From an uncultured Fodinibius sp. (lineage in GTDB: Bacteria; Bacteroidota; Rhodothermia; Balneolales; Balneolaceae), in contig CAJXMJ010000001.1 of the NCBI GenBank assembly GCA_913056455.1, positions 372,001 through 436,000 on the forward strand: a stretch of DNA of 64,000 nucleotides. The letters run 5' to 3'. The translations under genes were made by a program, and so were the position numbers. Shown piece after piece: positions 19,287 through 29,380 of this stretch (positions are counted from its first letter, which is position 1; every line of letters starts with the position of its first letter). The notes below the pieces were generated by a model. The model saw only the letters and a list, made by a program, of their open reading frames with translations, had not been told where the DNA came from and did not search any database.

Positions 19287-20057
19287 TTAAATCACATTTT
19301 CTTCTTCGTCAAGGATGTTTGCGACCTTTTGTGCCAGCTCTTCTGGTTCCCCCTCAAACTTTTGTCCTGGTTCTCGTTCTGGCTTTTCCATGTAACCGGT
19401 TACTTTTGTTTTCGCAGAAAGGACCGACTCATCAAGATTCATATCCGAAAGGGCGATACTTTCCATGGGCTTACGCTTAGACTGCATAATACCTTTCAGG
19501 CTGGGGATACGGGGTTCATTCATGTCATTCGAGCAGGTTACCAAGCAGGGTTGGGGAAGTCCGATGATCTCTTGTCCGGAATCGCCCTGACGTTTTACAA
19601 CAAGTTCATTGTCTTCTAAAGAAAGTCCAACGGCATTGGTGGCATAGGGAAGATCGAGATGTTGAGCCAGCATGCTGCCTGCCAAGCCTGCATCAGTATC
19701 TTGAGACTGTTTTCCACAGGAGATTACATCATATTCCTTATCCTCAAAAAACGTTGCCAAAATATTTGCATACACCGCTGAATCATATTCAACGTCATCA
19801 TCGGTGGTAATATGTATGGCTTTGTCAGCTCCCATGGCAAGAGCTTTACGGATGGTTTCTTTGGCTTTGTCCGGACCAACCAGAACAACTTCCACTTCAC
19901 CGCCGTGTTCTTCGGTTAGGACAAGCGCCTCTTCAACGGCCGAAGCGTCATAGGCATTAAGTACCATGCGGTCGGTATTTTGAATCAGGTTGCCGTCTTT
20001 AATTTGGATGGGAGCATCTACATCGGGAACTTGTTTAATACAGACGTAAAATTTCAT
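19287..20057 (-). CDS. etfB: Electron transfer flavoprotein subunit beta
   Basis: MKFYVCIKQVPDVDAPIQIKDG...LNAYDASAVEEALVLTEEHGGEVEVVLVGPDKAKETIRKALAMGADKAIHI; adjacent to etfA. Confidence 0.97.
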   Translation of the reverse strand: MKFYVCIKQVPDVDAPIQIKDGNLIQNTDRMVLNAYDASAVEEALVLTEEHGGEVEVVLVGPDKAKETIRKALAMGADKAIHITTDDDVEYDSAVYANILATFFEDKEYDVISCGKQSQDTDAGLAGSMLAQHLDLPYATNAVGLSLEDNELVVKRQGDSGQEIIGLPQPCLVTCSNDMNEPRIPSLKGIMQSKRKPMESIALSDMNLDESVLSAKTKVTGYMEKPEREPGQKFEGEPEELAQKVANILDEEENVI

Positions 20058-20214
20058 ACGATGAAATATTTTCGGTTAGAATGGAAAAAGATTTTAACTC
20101 GTCAGGCGGAGAATATACAAAACCTGAGATTAAATATTCAGCAGGTAGTTAACTAACATTGAACCATCTGTAAAAAAGTGTTTGGAGTCTTAAATAGCAA
20201 CGGTAAAGTTACAG

Positions 20215-21126
20215 CTACTGCAGTTTTTTATATTCACTCAAGTGACCTGGATCAATATTGGAAAGTAGGTTGTAGGCTTCCAGCCGTACTTGGGGTTCGG
20301 CATCTTTAAAGATAGAGGTTATTTCACGATATTTGGCATTAAAGAAGGTATCAAAGAGTAGATCAAAAGAAGTTTGCCGTTGTGCCTGCTGAATTTTTTT
20401 TAATGCTGATAAAATTTGATTGCGGGCCTGCTTGGGGTTATTCAAAAACTGATCAATTCCTTTTCGGTGATATTGGTAAAGGGCAACCCGAAATGGTTCG
20501 TAGTTTGTTTGTAGAAGGTTTGAAAGCAGCTGTGCTCTATTGCGTTGATTGCTTCCTCTGGACCATCCTATAGCTGAAGTGGTTTGTGCAAGGGATACAA
20601 TATTTTGTGCTTGCTGATAATATTGGGTTCCGCCCAGTTTTTCGAAGGTGTCAAAATCATACCCCAAAGCGGTATAAGCATAAAAGTCGAGCAAGCTGGT
20701 TAACGGATCGAACTGCAGTTCGTCATGCAGGAAGGTACGGTTGGGAGTGTACTCAAAATTCCACTCTTCATCGTTGAATAAAAAAACGACTGTACTGCGG
20801 GTGGTATTATAAATTGGTCGTTGGGAGCGGACAATTACTTGAGCTTTAAAATTGTAATCTTCAACAGATAATAAGTTTATCTGCAGGGACATTTTTATAC
20901 GTTCATTTTCATTAAAATTTGCGTTGGTCCACTCGAATTTGTTAATGTACTCTTCAATTTGTTGTGGGAGATTGTCAAGATAGTTAAGAGAGGTACTGCT
21001 AATTCTGCTCCGGTCAACTGTTACATCCGCTTCAATTTCTTGTGCGGAAATACTTTGAGAGATGCCGATGAAGGCGATCAAAAGGAGGAATACCGTTTTA
21101 TTCTTTTTTAAAGAAGAAAAATTCAT
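20215..21126 (-). CDS. DUF4835 family secreted protein
   Basis: Signal peptide (GISQSISAQE) and DUF4835-like features (QRPIYNTTRSTVVFLFNDEEWNFEYTPNRTFLHDELQFDPLTSLLDFYAYTALGYDFDTFEKLGG). Confidence 0.85.
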   Translation of the reverse strand: MNFSSLKKNKTVFLLLIAFIGISQSISAQEIEADVTVDRSRISSTSLNYLDNLPQQIEEYINKFEWTNANFNENERIKMSLQINLLSVEDYNFKAQVIVRSQRPIYNTTRSTVVFLFNDEEWNFEYTPNRTFLHDELQFDPLTSLLDFYAYTALGYDFDTFEKLGGTQYYQQAQNIVSLAQTTSAIGWSRGSNQRNRAQLLSNLLQTNYEPFRVALYQYHRKGIDQFLNNPKQARNQILSALKKIQQAQRQTSFDLLFDTFFNAKYREITSIFKDAEPQVRLEAYNLLSNIDPGHLSEYKKLQ

Positions 21127-21172
21127 TTCGAATCCATAGTTTAGGCCAGATTACATACACTAATAACCCTTT

Positions 21173-22018
21173 ATGATACGAAAGCTATTACATATACACA
21201 GATTTAGACTTACATTATTACATATAGTTATAATTCTTTTATCAGGGATTGGCTTATCAGTACAAGCACAAGCTGTTATCGGCGCAAGAGAGTTGGCTGT
21301 GGGACAAGCAATAACGGCTCTGGAAGATACAGATTGGGGAATGTTTGGAAATCCCGCGCTGATGTCGGAGGATGAACGTTCAGTATCGTTTTTTGGCGTT
21401 CGCTATTTTGGTCTTGCCGAATTAACGGATATGGCCTTTTCAGGGACATATCCTACGAAGTTTGGAGTCTTGGGTGCGGGGGCACACCGTTATGGAGATG
21501 ACCTTTTTAATGAAAGCAGGATACGGCTTGGATATAAGCATTCGTTTGCCGGATTTCATTTTGGGACTATCATCAATTATAGCCACGTTGCAATGGGTGG
21601 TGGCTATGGATCGGCGGGTGCGCTTGGCGTTGATGTCGGAATGGCAGCTCTTATTGTATCAGATTTATGAATAGGGGCCAAGGCTACGAATATTAATCAA
21701 CCCGAGTATGGATCACTCAATAATGAAAAACTGCCCCGGGAACTAAGTATCGGGTTATCATATCGGTTGTCTGATATTGCCTTATTTACCAGTGATGTAG
21801 TCAAAGATGTACAGTTTCCTATTTCATACCGTGGAGGTGTTGAGGTATCCGTAATCGAAAACTTCGTGGCACGTGCGGGTATTACGGTTGAGCCAATAAC
21901 ATTTTCGGGAGGATTTGGTTACAGCGGAGATTTTTGGGCTGTGAATGTAGCTGTTCAACGCCATGAAAACAGGGTGTTAGGATATAGTCCCGCCATTGAT
22001 TTTAAAGTTATCTGGTAA
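21173..22018 (+). pseudogene. Outer-membrane beta-barrel protein (PorV/PorQ-like) interrupted by in-frame TGA at 21668-21670
   Basis: ORFs 21173-21670 and 21767-22018 are in the same frame. Continuous reading ...GMAALIVSDL*IGAKATNINQPEYGSLNNEKLPRELSIGLSYRLSDIALF... continues coherently through the stop. TGG>TGA (Trp) is the simplest explanation. Confidence 0.75.
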
Positions 22019-24076
22019 TGCGAAGCGTTATACTTTTTTTATTGGTACTTCTTTTTGTAATGCCGATTGCTCTGTTGGCACAACAACAGGATACTACTCG
22101 TTCTGAAGTACAGGATGATATCGAAGATGCCATCGAAAACTTTGATTCCGGAGATACAGATTTTGACAGCGAACAGATGACCCAGTTTCTGCAAGAGCTG
22201 GCTGAAAATCCCATCAATATTAACAATGCCGGTATAAATAAATTACTCCAGATACCGGGATTAAATCTTAAGCTTGCCCGAAATATCGTCGAATACCGAT
22301 TCGGAGTAAAACCGTTCGAAACGATTGAGGAGTTAGATGAAGTATCAGGAATTGGGCGCGTTACGCTGGAGCAAGTGCGACCATATGTAACCGTAGGGAG
22401 TGGACTTGAGTTGGGAAAGGCTCTCTATACAAATCCGCGTTATTGGACCTCTGATGGTGAGTTTCAGATGTTTTCACGCTTCCAGCGTGATCAGCAAGAA
22501 GGAGCGGGATATCAGAAACCGCCGCAGGAAGGGGGATATATTGGTAGTCCGGTCAAGTATTATCAGCGCATGGGATACCAGAGTGATCACCTTTCTATAA
22601 ATTTGACACAGGAAAAAGATCCCGGAGAAGAACTCGTAGGACCTTTTCAATTTGATCATCGTACCTGGCATGTAGCACTTGAAAATAATGGCAACTTACA
22701 GATATTGGTGGGAGGAGATTATAGTTTGGCCTTTGGGCAGGGATTGGTGCTCTGGAGTGGGGCTGCTTTTGGTAAGGGTAGCAATGTGGTAGGGGCAGTG
22801 AGCCGTAATGGCCGAGGGATTAAACCGTATACCTCCGCGCAGGAAACGAACTACTATCGCGGTGGTGCTGTGACATATGGTGGTAAACTTCAGTTTACAG
22901 GCTTCTATTCAAATAGAAAGCGCAGTGCGAGTGAAATAAGTCCCGATACTACTCGCTTTCCGGGATCGGATGGATATCATCGCACAGAAAATGAATTTCT
23001 TCAGAAGGATAATTTACAGCAGACATTATATGGTGGTCATGTCGAATTGGAGTTGCCCTTTGGTATTATTGGGGCTACTGGCTACCAAACGATCTTTGAT
23101 CGCTATATTGCAGCGAGTAATCAAACGTATGCTCAGTATGATTTTGAAGGTACATCAAATTATGCATATGGATTAGATTATACCTTTTTGGCGGGGCCTG
23201 CTATTGTATTTGGCGAAATAGCACAAAGTAAAAATGGCGGCTATGGTTTGATTACCGGTGTTGAAAGTATTCTCGGAGGAGATACAGATATAACATTGGC
23301 ATATCGGAAGTATCAGAAAGAATTCCAGTCTATTTTAGGGAATGGCTTTGGAGAGGTATCAGGTCAGCCAAAAAAATGAAGAAGGTATCTACTTAGGGCT
23401 TCGTCATATTATAGGCCAAAGGGTAACGCTTAGTGCGTATATCGATCAGTTTCGATTTCCCAGTGCTCGTTTTGGTACCAATCAGCCTACGCAGGGATTT
23501 GATTGGTTGGCAAAGGCAGAGATAGATTTAACAAGTGATCTTAATTTTTATATTCAGCTTCGCAGCGAGATTGAGGATGATGAGTATGAGGTGCTGGATT
23601 CTTTCGGTCGAAGTCAGCGTAGGTTAGGTAGTGCCCAACGCAGCAGTTTTAGGGCCAATTTTGAATATTGGGTAAATAGGAATGTGCGCTTGCGCACAAG
23701 AGGAGAGCTGGTGCGAAGCCGTCAGGCTGGAGAAGATACGGAGTTTGGGTATTTATTATACCAAGATTTACGATTGAGAATTAATGATGAAGTCAGTTTG
23801 GATACAAGACTTTCCATGTTTGATACCGAAAGTTTTGCCACGCGGGTATATCAGTTCGAAAATGACCTGTTATATGTGTTTTCCAGCCAATCGTTTTTCG
23901 ATCAAGGTCAGCGAATGTATGTATTGTTAAATTACGAGCCATTCGATTTTTTGGAGCTTTGGGCTAAATTTGGTATTACCATCTATGAAGATACACAGGT
24001 CATTGGCAGTGGTCTGAATCAGATTGAAGGAGATCAGCGCAGCGAAATTGGTATACAGGCTCGAATACGATTTTAG
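22018..24076 (+). pseudogene. ComEA-like helix-hairpin-helix domain fused to a predicted outer-membrane beta-barrel; frameshifted at A7 run 23370-23376
   Basis: N-terminal HhH pair (ININNAGINKLLQIPGLNLKLARNIVEYRF...FETIEELDEVSGIGRVTLEQVRPYVTVG). The frame ends at TGA 23377 and continues in the +1 frame as ...GQPKNEEGIYLGLRHIIGQRVTLSAYIDQFRFPS... if one A is removed. Confidence 0.8.
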
Positions 24077-24162
24077 AGCAATACTAAAATCCTAATAGCA
24101 ACTCTTCCAAGTTCTTCTATCTTATATAGGATCGGCTATTTCATAAATTTACAACAGCGTTC

Positions 24163-25974
24163 ATGAGTATTGATATTATCATCATATTAGTGGTACTGGT
24201 GCTCACTTTTGTGGCTTTGGCCTTTGATTTGTGGAGTCCGGATGCTGTTTTATTGACGGGGTTAGCCATAATTACGGTCAGCGGCGTTATAAGCTTGGAA
24301 GATGCTTTCCTGGGGTTTGGCAATACTACGCTACTGGCGTTGGGAAGCTTGTATGTAATAGGGGCAGCGCTGCGTGAGAGTGGGGCATTAGATAGGGCCA
24401 GTAACTTTATTTTAGGTGAGGAAACAAGAAGTGTTCAGCGAATTCTGTTGCGGTTATGTCCCAGCGTATCGGTTTATTCTGCTTTTCTAAATAACACTCC
24501 TATTGTAGCTATGGGGATACCGGCGATACGGAGCTGGGCCAAGAAACACCATATCCCTGTATCTAAGCTGCTGATGCCTCTTTCGTATGCGGCAATTTTA
24601 GGGGGGCTCTGTACATTAATTGGGACCAGTACAAACCTGATTACCCATGGGTTATTAGAGAGTCACGGGTTCAGAGGATTTTCATTTTTTGAATTAGCAT
24701 GGGTTGGCGTTCCCTGTGCTTTAGTGGGATTAGTGTATTTGGTAGTTGTTTCACCAAAACTTACTCCCGCCCGTCGTGATATCCGCTACCAAGAAGAACA
24801 AAACAGAAAGCTGTTGGTAGAGCTAGAGATTACAGAAGGCTCGGATGTGGTGGGAGAAACAGTTTCAGAAGTGGGACTAGCTACGATTTCAGGATTTTAC
24901 CTTTCCCGAATTAATAGGAATGAACAAGAGATTGCCCCTGTACCTGATGATGAAAGACTGCGTGCCGGGGACCATCTTTTTTATGCGGCGCAAGGAGGCA
25001 TTGCGGCGAAAACACCCGAGCTCGAAGGATATCCGGGGCTTAAATTGGCTTATCAACCCCCTCGAACTATCAGAAGAAATGAAAAAGATCGAGAGCTGCA
25101 CCAAGTAGTAGTAAAAGAGGGTTCGCGCTTAGTAGGATCAACCGTTGGGGAAGCCCAATTGTTGGAACGTTTTGGAGCTGCAGTTACAGGCGTTCGTCGC
25201 AGGGGACAGCGAATTGATCAGCCGTTGGGTAAATTTGTATTACACCCGGGCGATGTTCTGTTGTTGGATACAGGACGGGGGTTCCGAGGGGCACATGAAG
25301 ACACCGAAGATTTCTTCTTAACCAGTGAGGCGGGGGGAGAAGCGCCCGGAGATCCAAAAGAAATAATTGAGGAGCGACCGGGCGGTAAAGATTTATATAT
25401 TTCGGTAGCAGTATTATTCGGCGTTATCGGTTTGGTTGCGGGAGGCGTGCTTCATATCGCACTGGCCGGTATTTTAGGTGTAGCCGTACTTTTAACTTTT
25501 AATGTTATTGAAGCGGGTGAGGCTCGCAAGTCGGTAGACTGGACGGTTTTAATTGTCATTGGGGCGGCGTTAGGATTGGGGAAGGCGATGGAAGTGAGTG
25601 GAGCAGCAGTTATTATTGGTGAAGGCATGGTTGAACTGACAAGTGCCTATGGACCCCGGGCAACTTTGGCTGGAGTAGTTATTATTACAGTCGTTTTAAC
25701 AGAGTTTATTACAAACAACGGTGCGGTAGCACTGATGTTTCCTATTGTGTTATCTGTAGCAGAAACACAGGGCATCGAGGTGCGCGGACTCGTAATCGGG
25801 ATAACCTTGGCAGCTTCTATGTCATTAATTACTCCTATTGGATATCAAACGAATCTGATGGTATATGGGCCCGGTAATTATAAATTTACCGATTTTTTTA
25901 AAGTAGGATTCCTGCTACAAATTACGTTATGGTCTGTTTTAATTATCTTGATACCGTATGTTTGGCCGATGTGA
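24163..25974 (+). CDS. SLC13-family anion permease with TrkA-C domains
   Basis: FLNNTPIVAMGIPAIRSWAKKHHIPVSKLLMPLSYAAILGGLCTLIGTSTNLI; TPIGYQTNLMVYGPGNYKFTDFFKVG; two TrkA_C-like cytosolic segments. Confidence 0.93.
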   Translation: MSIDIIIILVVLVLTFVALAFDLWSPDAVLLTGLAIITVSGVISLEDAFLGFGNTTLLALGSLYVIGAALRESGALDRASNFILGEETRSVQRILLRLCPSVSVYSAFLNNTPIVAMGIPAIRSWAKKHHIPVSKLLMPLSYAAILGGLCTLIGTSTNLITHGLLESHGFRGFSFFELAWVGVPCALVGLVYLVVVSPKLTPARRDIRYQEEQNRKLLVELEITEGSDVVGETVSEVGLATISGFYLSRINRNEQEIAPVPDDERLRAGDHLFYAAQGGIAAKTPELEGYPGLKLAYQPPRTIRRNEKDRELHQVVVKEGSRLVGSTVGEAQLLERFGAAVTGVRRRGQRIDQPLGKFVLHPGDVLLLDTGRGFRGAHEDTEDFFLTSEAGGEAPGDPKEIIEERPGGKDLYISVAVLFGVIGLVAGGVLHIALAGILGVAVLLTFNVIEAGEARKSVDWTVLIVIGAALGLGKAMEVSGAAVIIGEGMVELTSAYGPRATLAGVVIITVVLTEFITNNGAVALMFPIVLSVAETQGIEVRGLVIGITLAASMSLITPIGYQTNLMVYGPGNYKFTDFFKVGFLLQITLWSVLIILIPYVWPM

Positions 25975-26112
25975 TAACCCACCTCTCACCAACAACCTTT
26001 TCTCTTAGTTGCTAGTGCTAGGTGTTGTTGTGTGATTTTGTTGATTTGAAAACGTAAGATAATTCGTTTTCTTTGCCTCTCGAATAGATATAGTAATAAG
26101 AATATCGCTTTT

Positions 26113-27882
26113 ATGACCTTGGCCGGCTGGATGGTTATAGCCATTATTTTGCTCTGTCTTACGTTATTGGTAACCACTCGGTTATCAGTAGATGTAGTAT
26201 TTATTGCTGGGTTGACAATATTAATTGTAAGCCAGGTTGTGCCGGCCGAAGAGGCACTTGTGGGATTTTCAAATCAGGGGATGCTGACCGTGGCTGCGTT
26301 ATATGTGGTAGCAGCCGGGATGAAAGAGACCGGAGCTATTCACTTCGTGGTAAACAAGATTATTGGACAGGTAAAAAGCATTCGGGGAGCCCAGGTGCGA
26401 ATCATGGCACCGGTAATGGTGGTGAGTGCTTTCTTAAATAATACCCCGGTAGTGGCATCTTTTATTCCTGCCTTAGAAGATTGGTGTCGCAAGAATCAAA
26501 TTGCTGCATCAAAAATATTAATTCCATTGAGCTATGCTGCTATTTTGGGGGGTACTTGTACGCTCATAGGAACCAGCACCAATCTTATTGTCAATGGCTT
26601 ACTGATTGATGAGGCTTCTACGGATACGATTGGTATTTTCGAGCCAGCTCTTATTGGCGTGCCGGCTGCTATCGTTGGCTTTATTTATTTAACAGTATTT
26701 GCAAAAAAACTGTTGCCCGATCGAGGTTCCGGCTTCGATACTTTTAAGGATCCGCGGGAATATACCATTGAAATGATTGTCGAGGAAGGAAGTCCGCTGC
26801 CGGGTAAAACAGTCGAAGAAGCGGGGCTGCGTCACCTTCCCGGACTATACCTGGTGGAAATCTACCGACAAGATCATATCATTGCTGCGGTTGATCCTGA
26901 GCAAAAGCTGAAGGGCGGTGATCGGCTTATTTTTACGGGGATTGTCGATTCAATCGTGGACTTGCAGCAGATCAAAGGATTGAAACCGGCCACGGATCAG
27001 ATTTTTAAATTAGACTCCTCTCGTCGCGAACGATTGTTGATTGAGGCTGTGGTATCGCCTTCCCATCCAGTTAACGGGACGACCATTAAAGAAGGTCGCT
27101 TTCGTAATATATATGATGCCGTTGTATTGGCCGTATCTCGAAATGGAGAACGCATCAAAGAAAAGGTGGGTGATATTCGCTTGAAAACGGGAGATACACT
27201 ATTGCTTGAGGCTCACCCTAACTTTATAAAGCAGTATAGAAATTCCAGTGATTATTATTTGACGAGTGCTATCAGTGATTCGAGTCCGCCCAATTATGAG
27301 AAGTCCGGTATTGCCTGGGGTATTCTGGGTGTAATGATATTCTCGGTTGCTCTCGGATGGTTTTCGATGTTTCAAGCCTCATTTTTAGCGGCAGGACTCA
27401 TGGTGGGAATGGGATGTGTTCGCGCAACAACAGCAAAGGATTATATCGACTGGTCAGTTTTACTGGTGATTGCGGCCAGTCTTGGAATCGGGAGTGCGCT
27501 CCAATATACAGGTGGGGCCACGGTTCTGGCAAAAGAGTTTTTAGGATTTACGGATGGTAGCCCATATTTGGCTCTGGCAGGTGTATATTTGGCAACGTGG
27601 TTATTGACAGAAATGGTGACCAATAATGCGGCAGCGGTGCTTGTTTTTCCTATTGCAATATCATTGGCTGCTTCTTTTGGAGTAAGTTACATGCCGTTCG
27701 TGATGACGATTATAATGGCGGCATCAGCCAGTTTTTCAACCCCAATTGGTTATCAGACAAACCTGATGGTATATGGACCGGGCGGATACCAATTCACTGA
27801 CTTTACAAAAATAGGGTTACCTTTGAATTTGATGATTGCAGTAATTACTATATTTTTGGTGCCTCAAATTTGGCCGTTTTAA
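26113..27882 (+). CDS. SLC13-family anion permease with TrkA-C domains (tandem paralogue)
   Basis: FLNNTPVVASFIPALEDWCRKNQIAASKILIPLSYAAILGGTCTLIGTSTNLI; TPIGYQTNLMVYGPGGYQFTDFTKIG. Confidence 0.93.
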   Translation: MTLAGWMVIAIILLCLTLLVTTRLSVDVVFIAGLTILIVSQVVPAEEALVGFSNQGMLTVAALYVVAAGMKETGAIHFVVNKIIGQVKSIRGAQVRIMAPVMVVSAFLNNTPVVASFIPALEDWCRKNQIAASKILIPLSYAAILGGTCTLIGTSTNLIVNGLLIDEASTDTIGIFEPALIGVPAAIVGFIYLTVFAKKLLPDRGSGFDTFKDPREYTIEMIVEEGSPLPGKTVEEAGLRHLPGLYLVEIYRQDHIIAAVDPEQKLKGGDRLIFTGIVDSIVDLQQIKGLKPATDQIFKLDSSRRERLLIEAVVSPSHPVNGTTIKEGRFRNIYDAVVLAVSRNGERIKEKVGDIRLKTGDTLLLEAHPNFIKQYRNSSDYYLTSAISDSSPPNYEKSGIAWGILGVMIFSVALGWFSMFQASFLAAGLMVGMGCVRATTAKDYIDWSVLLVIAASLGIGSALQYTGGATVLAKEFLGFTDGSPYLALAGVYLATWLLTEMVTNNAAAVLVFPIAISLAASFGVSYMPFVMTIIMAASASFSTPIGYQTNLMVYGPGGYQFTDFTKIGLPLNLMIAVITIFLVPQIWPF

Positions 27883-27977
27883 AATGGCCAAAAGTTATTA
27901 TTAGGGGTTAAAGATTAAGTGCTAAATAAAAAATTCTAAAGAGAGTTGTACTAGAGAAATATTAATTATTACAAATT

Positions 27978-28748
27978 ATGCTTAAAGAAGTTATTGGGAT
28001 AGCGAAAGAAGCTGGTGAAGCAATGCTAGAAATATATTACGATGCGCAGGATGTGGAGATTAGCCGAAAGGACGATGATTCTCCACTCACAAAGGCTGAC
28101 TTGGCATCTCATCATATTATTGTGGATGCCCTAAAAAAATTAGATCCCGGCACGCCTATTATTTCGGAAGAGTCGGGCATACCTGATTACGAAGAGCGTA
28201 AAGATTGGACCAAGTTTTGGATTGTTGACCCGCTGGATGGCACTAAAGAGTTCATTAAGAAAAACGGGGAGTTTACAGTGAATATCGCTTTAATCGAGGA
28301 TGACCAACCAATAATGGGGGTGGTTTACGTACCGGATAAGCGGACAATATACTATGCTGAAAAGGGAAAAGGATCATTTAAACAGGTTGGAACTGATGCT
28401 CCGGAACGAATATACTCTACGGGCAATAAGAAGAATGAAGCACTTGTCGCAGTGCAAAGTCGGTCTCATGGATCTGAAAAACTTATTACCCAGTTGAAGG
28501 GGAAAGGATTGACTGTTGAAGAGACGATTCCGGCCGGAAGCTCAATAAAGTTCTGTTTGGTAGCTGAAGGTGATGCAGATATTTATCCGCGAATGGGTCC
28601 GACTATGGAATGGGATGTGGCAGCCGGGGATGCAGTGTACCGCTATTCAGCACGAAAAGGGGTTCATACATCCCCCTTAACGTATAATAAGTCGGATCTA
28701 AAGAATGGTAGTTTTTTGATTGGATTAAAGGAGAAAATCGAATTTTAG
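27978..28748 (+). CDS. cysQ: 3'(2'),5'-bisphosphate nucleotidase
   Basis: Inositol-monophosphatase-fold motifs: PIISEESG, FWIVDPLDGTKEFIKKNGEFTVNIALIE, MEWDVAAGDAV; adjacent to cysC/cysD/cysN. Confidence 0.92.
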   Translation: MLKEVIGIAKEAGEAMLEIYYDAQDVEISRKDDDSPLTKADLASHHIIVDALKKLDPGTPIISEESGIPDYEERKDWTKFWIVDPLDGTKEFIKKNGEFTVNIALIEDDQPIMGVVYVPDKRTIYYAEKGKGSFKQVGTDAPERIYSTGNKKNEALVAVQSRSHGSEKLITQLKGKGLTVEETIPAGSSIKFCLVAEGDADIYPRMGPTMEWDVAAGDAVYRYSARKGVHTSPLTYNKSDLKNGSFLIGLKEKIEF

Positions 28749-28846
28749 ATGTTGGATTAGGTTTCAAGTATTTCAAACTAACTTCTTCCAACAGTCATCT
28801 ATCTACGGATAAAAACGTAATATGTAAAACTATTTTACTTAATAAT

Positions 28847-29380
28847 ATGAGCGAAATGAATTTAAAGCCCACCGTACTTTGGTTTACAGGATTGTCAGGT
28901 TCGGGGAAAAGTACGATATCAGAAAAAGTGTATGCAAAGCTTAAAGATCGAGGATATAAGGTAGAACATCTTGATGGCGATGCTGTGCGTGAGGTTTTTC
29001 CTACAACGGGTTTTTCAAAAAAAGAGCGGGATGATCATGTCAAGAAAGTAGGTTTTGTGGCCAGTTTATTGCAGAAGCATGGCGTTTTTGTAGTGGCCTC
29101 ATTTATTTCGCCATATCAGGATGCCCGTGATTTTGTTCGCGATATGTGTCAGGATTTCACGGAGATTCACATTTCCACGCCGCTCGAAGTGTGTGAGGAG
29201 CGCGATGTGAAGGGGCTATACGAGAAAGCTCGTAAAGGAGAAATTGACAATTTTACCGGGATCAGTGATCCCTATGAAGAACCCGAAGATCCTGAACTAA
29301 GAATTGATACGACTGATATTACTCCTGAGGAGGGAGTAGAACAAGTATTTGAATACTTGCGTAATAAGGCTACTGCCTAA
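28847..29380 (+). CDS. cysC: Adenylyl-sulfate kinase
   Basis: TVLWFTGLSGSGKSTISEKV P-loop; LDGDAVREVFPTTGFSKKERDDHVKKVG; FISPYQDARDFVR. Confidence 0.95.
   Translation: MSEMNLKPTVLWFTGLSGSGKSTISEKVYAKLKDRGYKVEHLDGDAVREVFPTTGFSKKERDDHVKKVGFVASLLQKHGVFVVASFISPYQDARDFVRDMCQDFTEIHISTPLEVCEERDVKGLYEKARKGEIDNFTGISDPYEEPEDPELRIDTTDITPEEGVEQVFEYLRNKATA

Noticed and set aside
21668-21670. UGA reassignment to tryptophan genome-wide
   Set aside because: TGA serves as the normal terminal stop for several intact genes here (e.g. ends at 25974, 38151, 39019), so a code change is not supported; a local mutation or error is more likely.
23370-23379. Programmed -1 ribosomal frameshift at the A7 run
   Set aside because: Restoring the downstream barrel frame needs a +1 shift (or loss of one A), not -1; the -1 frame does not continue the protein.
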